Notes under the pieces: model-generated | What the model saw: the letters and a program-made list of their open reading frames with translations, nothing else | What the model was told of the DNA's origin: nothing | Databases searched by the model: none | Made by a program: the position numbers and the translations under genes | Shown here: piece after piece, positions 60,201 through 64,000 of the stretch | Numbering within the stretch: the stretch's first letter is position 1 | Layout: each line of letters starts with the position of its first letter | Source of the DNA: Bacterioplanes sp965233665 | GTDB lineage: Bacteria > Pseudomonadota > Gammaproteobacteria > Pseudomonadales > Oceanobacteraceae | Reading direction: 5' to 3' | Assembly (NCBI GenBank): GCA_965233665.1 | Contig: CBDDTG010000009.1 | Location: 1 to 64,000 of the forward strand | Length of the DNA: 64,000 nucleotides

Positions 60201-63200
60201 GGTTGAGGCAGTTGAGCTATTGGAAAGCATGCGGGCAAATGGCCGTGTGGTTAGTGAGTACGTTAAGCAGCTGGACATGGTGAGCATCACCGATGACGTT
60301 ACCAACGCTATCGCTCAGCAATTAGAGGAAAACATCCGCAGCAAGCAAGCCATCGCCAACCAGATCAGTAGCTACTATGATGGCTTAGAGGCGGCAGGGA
60401 ATCCCAATCAAGGCAGCCTCTTCGCAGTAGAACCTCCAACACTGGAATCACTGGCAGGTATCAATAATGGCAGTAATGAGCAAGAAACAGCCGACACAGG
60501 AAATGCAGGACAAGCTGGATCTAGTGCTGAACGCGCACCAGCACTTGAAGAAGCACAATCTGGCGACAATCGAGAACAGCCCAACGCCGCGTCGACAACT
60601 GAGGGTGCCGATTCCCGCGCCGAAGACGAAGAACTCCTAAGCACCTACGACGAGGACGAGCTGCGCGAGCGTGATGAGCAGGCGCAGCAGCACAAACAGG
60701 AAGGGCACGAGCAATCAAGGCAGGCAGAAGCCAAGGCAAAAGCAGACGCCGAGCTGAACGACTTTCGCTTACAAGGCAGTGATTCGGAGGCCGACGTAGC
60801 AGCCAGCTATGGGCAAGACGATTTGTTAAATGCACCGCCCGAGCCAGAGCCTCAAACCACCAATGCCGAAGCCACACAGACCCCAGCTAATGCTGGGGTT
60901 TCTTTTTCTGAGGCTCAAGAAAAACCCATTATTCGAAACCAAGCGGGCAACCCGTTCAAAACACGCGGCGCTGCCCGTGCACAGTTGCGCAAGCATCCTG
61001 GCTATGAAGTGGTAGCAGTTGAGGGGGGCTTTGAACTGCACCCGGCGCCGGAGGGCGATGCTAATCAGCCAGCCAATGGCGACATGGCGCAGCCGCCACG
61101 CATAAACGCAACGGACTTTAACGACGACTTCTCGGCAGACATGAATGACGAGCTGGCTGGTGAAGCCAAGCCGGCTTATCAAGAGACTGAACCCAAGGCA
61201 TACCCTGATGGCGTAGACCCAGAAACAGTACGAAAACTTAAATCTGCGGCAGAGTACGCCAAAGCTCGCTATGACGATCTGGCGGCAGAACTTGATAATC
61301 TTGCCAAACAAGCGCGAGAGATTCCCAGTTGGACAGAAACGGGCCGCAACAACCGATCAAAATCACTGGGCCAGCAAATTGACCGCAATACTCGCAAGCA
61401 AGAAGCCGTCTGGAAAAAAATGGAGGAGGCTAAAAAGGAATGGAGAAAAGCTGAATCCATTGCTAAAAGCTATGCGGCAGGTACGGCGCACGAGAATGGC
61501 ATGCCGAAGAGCCGCAAAGCAGCCGAGAAAAGCGCTAACGATGAATATGCTGAATTTATCAAAAGCCGAGTTGGCAAGGGCGACACGGTATTTTTATCCC
61601 CTGCTGGCAGAAATTTTGTTGTTCAGAAGCTGAACAGGACAACCGTAGCACTAGAGCCATACGGCACGAAGTTCGATTATCTTTCTATCATCCCGCTAAA
61701 TGGAAGAGGCGAGCCGTCTTCATCAAAAGAGCTAAAAGCGCAATTAGCCGAATGGCGCGAGGCAAAAGAGGCGAGTTCCGTGCCAGCTCAAGATGCCACT
61801 TTTGATGCTCCACAAGTTCCCGTTGCTGAAGCGCAAGAACAGCAAAATAACCGCAATCAACTCGAAGACAAACCATCTGAAGTACACGTTGATGTTTCGC
61901 CGCACGAGGCTACCAACACGCTGATGCGCCGTCTTAATGGTGGCGAAGCCGTTCCCATAAGAACTGTTCTTGAGGTTTTTGAGTCTGTGGTCGCTGATCC
62001 CGACGCCACAAAAGCGGCACTGTCCAAACTAACCAGGCCGGAGCTAGCGAAGTTCGTTCGTGGTCACGTCTACTCGGATACTAAAAAAAATCAGCTGACC
62101 CGAATGGCCTTTGACGGTTTGATTCAGGGGTTTCGATTTATTGGCAATGATTCAGGAGTCATATCGTGGAGTTACGGCGATGATGTAGTCCGCCTTACTC
62201 GCGATCACCTTGAGTCTCTTAGCGATAAAGATATTGCCGAATACGCCGCCAAGCGGAAGGCGATGATTGATAGTCAAATTGAGGCTCGAAACGAACAGGC
62301 TGGCCGCTTAAAGAATCCGCAGACGCTGGAGGACTATCGCCGACTGATTCAGATAAAAGGTATCGATACCCTTAGTGCTGAACAGCGCGCCAACTTTGAC
62401 CGCCTGACGGCAGAAAAAGCACTTGAAGAAAGCCCGAAACAGGACGTCCAAAAAGGACTGGGCTCGGACGGGGAGATTCAAACCGGCGAGCCAGAGGAAG
62501 GGCGCAATACAAAAACCGGCGAAACGATTTTTAACGTGAAGGTGATAGATCGGCTGGGTACCGAGAAGTTCAAAAAGGCCGCTGCGTTTGCGCGTCGCCT
62601 GAAAGGTGGATACTGGAAGGGTAATTTTTACTTCCCATCTGCCGAGGTGGCGCAACAGTTCCGCAACTGGCTGAACGGCCAGGACATTGACCTTACCGAA
62701 CTGACTACAAAGCGCCAGATTGAAAAGAAAGCTCGCACTGCAGCCCGTCTTCAGCAGATGGCCGACCGCATGAAAGCGGCAGCAGAGGCTGACCTGAACG
62801 CGCACCGAAAAACGAACACCATTCGTCGGGCGGATATGGCTGCCGGTGCCGCAGCCAAAGCTGAGCAGGCGATGGTAATTGCTGAAGTTCTGCGCCGAGT
62901 GGCGAACGGTGAGGCGCCTCTGTTAAGAAAAATGACGGAGAAAGTTCAGGCCGAGCTTCTGTCTAGCTATGCGGGCAGCCTGGTATATGGTGCTCCATCT
63001 GAGCTGATCAGCTTGGATAATAACGGCAAGCGATTTTTTAAACCTGAAGTTACTCCAGAGGAAATGGTGGCAAGTGCAGAGATGCCGTTGGACTACATGC
63101 ACGCCGATTCTTTGGAGTATGTTGCTCGCGACATGGAGGGCGTCAAAGGCTACAAACGGGTGGCAGCCTCTCTGCGCAAGCTTGCCAAGGGGGCGGGCGA

Positions 63201-64000
63201 GGATAAGCGTATAGCTCTAAGTGAACGAGCACGCCAAAACATCATGGACTTTGCTGCACAGCATGGCACAAGTTATTCCACACTCACGGATATAACTAGG
63301 AAGCGCAAACGGCTAGAGCGCATGGGCATAACGAGCTTGCCTTCTTTGCGTGCTGCCCTAGTTGAGTTCATAAACCTGAAGAGCAGTATCGACAGCCCTA
63401 GGAAGAGAAACCGGCTATCCGATATGGAGCAAGGCCTGCAACGGACCATGCTGGGCAATCGAAAGGCTTTTAATGATTTCTTTCCCACGCCTGATGAAAC
63501 GGCTAACGAGGTTGTTGAGCTGGCCGACATTGAGCCTGGAATGGAGGTGCTGGAGCCTTCTGCTGGCAATGGCATGCTGGCTGACGCAATCAGGGAAAGA
63601 GGTGGCAATGTCGATGCGGTGGAAATGGCTAGTCAGTTACGGGATATCCTGCGGGAAAAGGGGCACAACCTAGTCGGTAATGACTTCCTCGAAATGACAC
63701 CTGACAAACAATACGACCGTATTGTGATGAACCCGCCGTTCAGTAGGAATCAGGATATCGAGCATGTTAATCATGCCTACTCAATGTTGAGACCAGGGGG
63801 GCGCTTGGTCGCCATCGTGAGCAGCATGACCGGCGACAGGTTGGACAGAAAGAACAAGGACTTTCGTGATTTCCTAAACACCATTGATGCTGAAGAGCAG
63901 CTCCTGCCGTCAGATGCCTTTAAGTCATCTATGAACCCTACAGGTGTTAGTACAAAGGTGCTTATTATCGATAAGCCGGCGAGCAAGGCGGAGGGTGATG
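57250..64000 (+). CDS. Giant polyvalent protein: ejection region, DdrB/ParB-like domain, N6-adenine methyltransferase (partial)
   Basis: An open frame from ATG 57250 to the window edge, at least 2,250 codons without a stop. The N-terminal ~400 residues have glycine zippers (GMTAMGAAMAGGMIGNE at ~207-223; AAIGGLVGGMAGAI at ~365-378) like virion ejection proteins. Residues ~700-800 are a DdrB/ParB-like domain (IGTGSNQPRDRSRAA; GLLIGGNGRMAAIRRAY). After ~1,200 residues of low-complexity and coiled-coil, a FNVKVIDRLG...GGYWKGNFYFPS module appears near 1760-1800. The C-terminal end (~2070-2195) is an adenine methyltransferase with VLEPSAGNGMLADAI and IVMNPPFS (NPPF at 2161-2164). Such proteins are often ejected and counter host defence. 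A helicase domain may follow outside the window. Confidence 0.88.
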   Translation, partial: MSQKPPSSLGLSPELIDQMARQAAIERRSQIARQRGEAAQTEKQPDNGQGFGGDMVDAAQYGLGQAVAGTAETVHQLTGSETAAGIRAGAQAWSESQVDQMSPEGREAFTAPIFESDEHGMGVQAGSGATNWKSWTLQATSLAGQIVPQVLGGSGLAKGGLTLAGKVVARSAMKKAVANGATKSEAVALAKDAVKGMVSKYQGKANVTGMTAMGAAMAGGMIGNEARDEVLAMTDQEMDESTEFSKLYYQFQDQHPGHSVDDLRNMAQKTLAERVASRVQSDPQLIATNLLLEATAGKYLDNLLRGVGTGSRITNAGRQALAQGGTEGLQGANEGYVVNQAMIEEGADADRNPWHGVAAQGANEAAIGGLVGGMAGAIRKGEPARASNADANAGTTAEAESATTESVAQQTGQPSNEPQPTAQPSLEEVVAQIKSERGQYRGIDDDIRIAERMGFADEAARLRAAKRNFEVAADLTAEGDVESATRFRERGMGIYRDVMEETAPNYKGSLPAEYVAVGEFIARAEQLPAPMERQGEVFEPEVAKLGHSTQGIPASVDAPFYMDTTNEAKAARQQTETAFTQQQGQQPGVRQPVYPVSERTTIREDIELVDTVPPVAEMEEIQQAALPPGGTIYAGQDRSQAEQARQRTEAAFTEQQGEQPGTYDMTPANDGSKALQRLTEAIARVQNVDSRDVMIKGQRGRKGRIKVNDDYQPVTFKLVDLSDNPDLKPTIGTGSNQPRDRSRAASTLQIAQIARNLDFNELGESPRMSGGAPTLAREGLLIGGNGRMAAIRRAYDQGTADNYRAELSRRAREFGLNPNDVDKMKQPALVRQLDNDVDVVRSAIESNNSGTMAMSPLEQAAADSKLVGKIPSLTLKENGLIDWEDADNRPVLRSFIAALPDSEQNALLDRGGQATPEARRRFVRMLMYRAYGQSQTLNNLIEDTSDDASRNLIGALETLAPRIALVNQQVQDGELHPINLSDHVVEAVELLESMRANGRVVSEYVKQLDMVSITDDVTNAIAQQLEENIRSKQAIANQISSYYDGLEAAGNPNQGSLFAVEPPTLESLAGINNGSNEQETADTGNAGQAGSSAERAPALEEAQSGDNREQPNAASTTEGADSRAEDEELLSTYDEDELRERDEQAQQHKQEGHEQSRQAEAKAKADAELNDFRLQGSDSEADVAASYGQDDLLNAPPEPEPQTTNAEATQTPANAGVSFSEAQEKPIIRNQAGNPFKTRGAARAQLRKHPGYEVVAVEGGFELHPAPEGDANQPANGDMAQPPRINATDFNDDFSADMNDELAGEAKPAYQETEPKAYPDGVDPETVRKLKSAAEYAKARYDDLAAELDNLAKQAREIPSWTETGRNNRSKSLGQQIDRNTRKQEAVWKKMEEAKKEWRKAESIAKSYAAGTAHENGMPKSRKAAEKSANDEYAEFIKSRVGKGDTVFLSPAGRNFVVQKLNRTTVALEPYGTKFDYLSIIPLNGRGEPSSSKELKAQLAEWREAKEASSVPAQDATFDAPQVPVAEAQEQQNNRNQLEDKPSEVHVDVSPHEATNTLMRRLNGGEAVPIRTVLEVFESVVADPDATKAALSKLTRPELAKFVRGHVYSDTKKNQLTRMAFDGLIQGFRFIGNDSGVISWSYGDDVVRLTRDHLESLSDKDIAEYAAKRKAMIDSQIEARNEQAGRLKNPQTLEDYRRLIQIKGIDTLSAEQRANFDRLTAEKALEESPKQDVQKGLGSDGEIQTGEPEEGRNTKTGETIFNVKVIDRLGTEKFKKAAAFARRLKGGYWKGNFYFPSAEVAQQFRNWLNGQDIDLTELTTKRQIEKKARTAARLQQMADRMKAAAEADLNAHRKTNTIRRADMAAGAAAKAEQAMVIAEVLRRVANGEAPLLRKMTEKVQAELLSSYAGSLVYGAPSELISLDNNGKRFFKPEVTPEEMVASAEMPLDYMHADSLEYVARDMEGVKGYKRVAASLRKLAKGAGEDKRIALSERARQNIMDFAAQHGTSYSTLTDITRKRKRLERMGITSLPSLRAALVEFINLKSSIDSPRKRNRLSDMEQGLQRTMLGNRKAFNDFFPTPDETANEVVELADIEPGMEVLEPSAGNGMLADAIRERGGNVDAVEMASQLRDILREKGHNLVGNDFLEMTPDKQYDRIVMNPPFSRNQDIEHVNHAYSMLRPGGRLVAIVSSMTGDRLDRKNKDFRDFLNTIDAEEQLLPSDAFKSSMNPTGVSTKVLIIDKPASKAEGD

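Larger units (their letters stand above)
17693..64000. mobile_element. Prophage, left 46 kb; probably short-tailed, right end outside the window
   Basis: Starts at the tRNA-Leu 3' end with an integrase, then a recombination operon, an immunity region, replication, cargo, lysis and virion genes in lambdoid order. The portal (P22-type), the capsid (N4-gp56 type), an SU10-type adaptor and ejection-like proteins are present. No tail tube, sheath or tape measure was seen, which suggests a podovirus-type virion. The right attachment site is not in the window, so the element exceeds 46 kb. All key genes are intact, so the prophage may be functional. Confidence 0.93.

Noticed and set aside
1..64000. 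CRISPR arrays, insertion sequences and rRNA genes
   Set aside because: No regularly spaced repeats, transposase motifs or rRNA segments were seen in the window.

Overview
The window is a gammaproteobacterial chromosome segment (1 to about 17.7 kb) followed by the left 46 kb of a prophage that runs off the right edge. The host part suggests a marine gammaproteobacterium of Oceanospirillales type. This is an inference from gene content (ftsK-lolA-rarA-crcB-serS-cysG, a tusDCBE cluster, uvrY/gacA-uvrC-pgsA, a PatZ-type acetyltransferase) and cannot be fixed to a genus by eye.

Host region. ftsK (3' part), lolA and rarA are recognisable but broken by many single-base frameshifts, all within the first ~3.1 kb. 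This looks like poor sequence at a contig end rather than decay, because the next genes (crcB, serS, cysG, a chemoreceptor, tusE/B/C/D) are intact. A tRNA-Ser gene, a small membrane protein, a histone-deacetylase-family gene with two more frameshifts, patZ, and the gacA-uvrC-pgsA operon follow. A tRNA-Gly/Cys/Leu cluster ends the host part.

Prophage. A tyrosine integrase lies just past tRNA-Leu(UAA), so the tRNA 3' end is the likely attachment site. The leftward operon (17.8-25.8 kb) carries int, a DUF4224 protein, a membrane protein with a winged helix, several unknowns, a MazG-like protein, a YqaJ exonuclease and a RecT annealing protein. The immunity region (25.8-27.2 kb) has a CI-type repressor, a Cro-like protein, palindromic operators and a small secreted cysteine-rich protein. 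The rightward early operon (27.2-33.3 kb) has O- and P-like replication genes, a DUF1367 protein, a RuvC-like resolvase and SSB. A more AT-rich cargo island (33.3-36.7 kb) holds two small leftward membrane proteins and a two-gene operon of a DUF2971 protein and an AbiC-like membrane protein. Lysis genes (36.8-38.9 kb) and virion genes follow: TerS, TerL, P22-type portal, scaffold, N4-gp56-type capsid, adaptor and tail proteins, and ejection-type proteins. No tape-measure or tail-tube gene is seen, so the phage is probably short-tailed.

The last gene is a giant open frame of at least 2,250 codons. It has glycine-zipper segments, a DdrB/ParB-like domain and an N6-adenine methyltransferase domain, and fits an ejected polyvalent (anti-defence) protein. 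The best candidates for undescribed biology are the DUF2971/AbiC-like pair, the giant polyvalent protein, the repressor that lacks the self-cleavage residues, and an iterated CGTTAC motif inside the membrane winged-helix gene.
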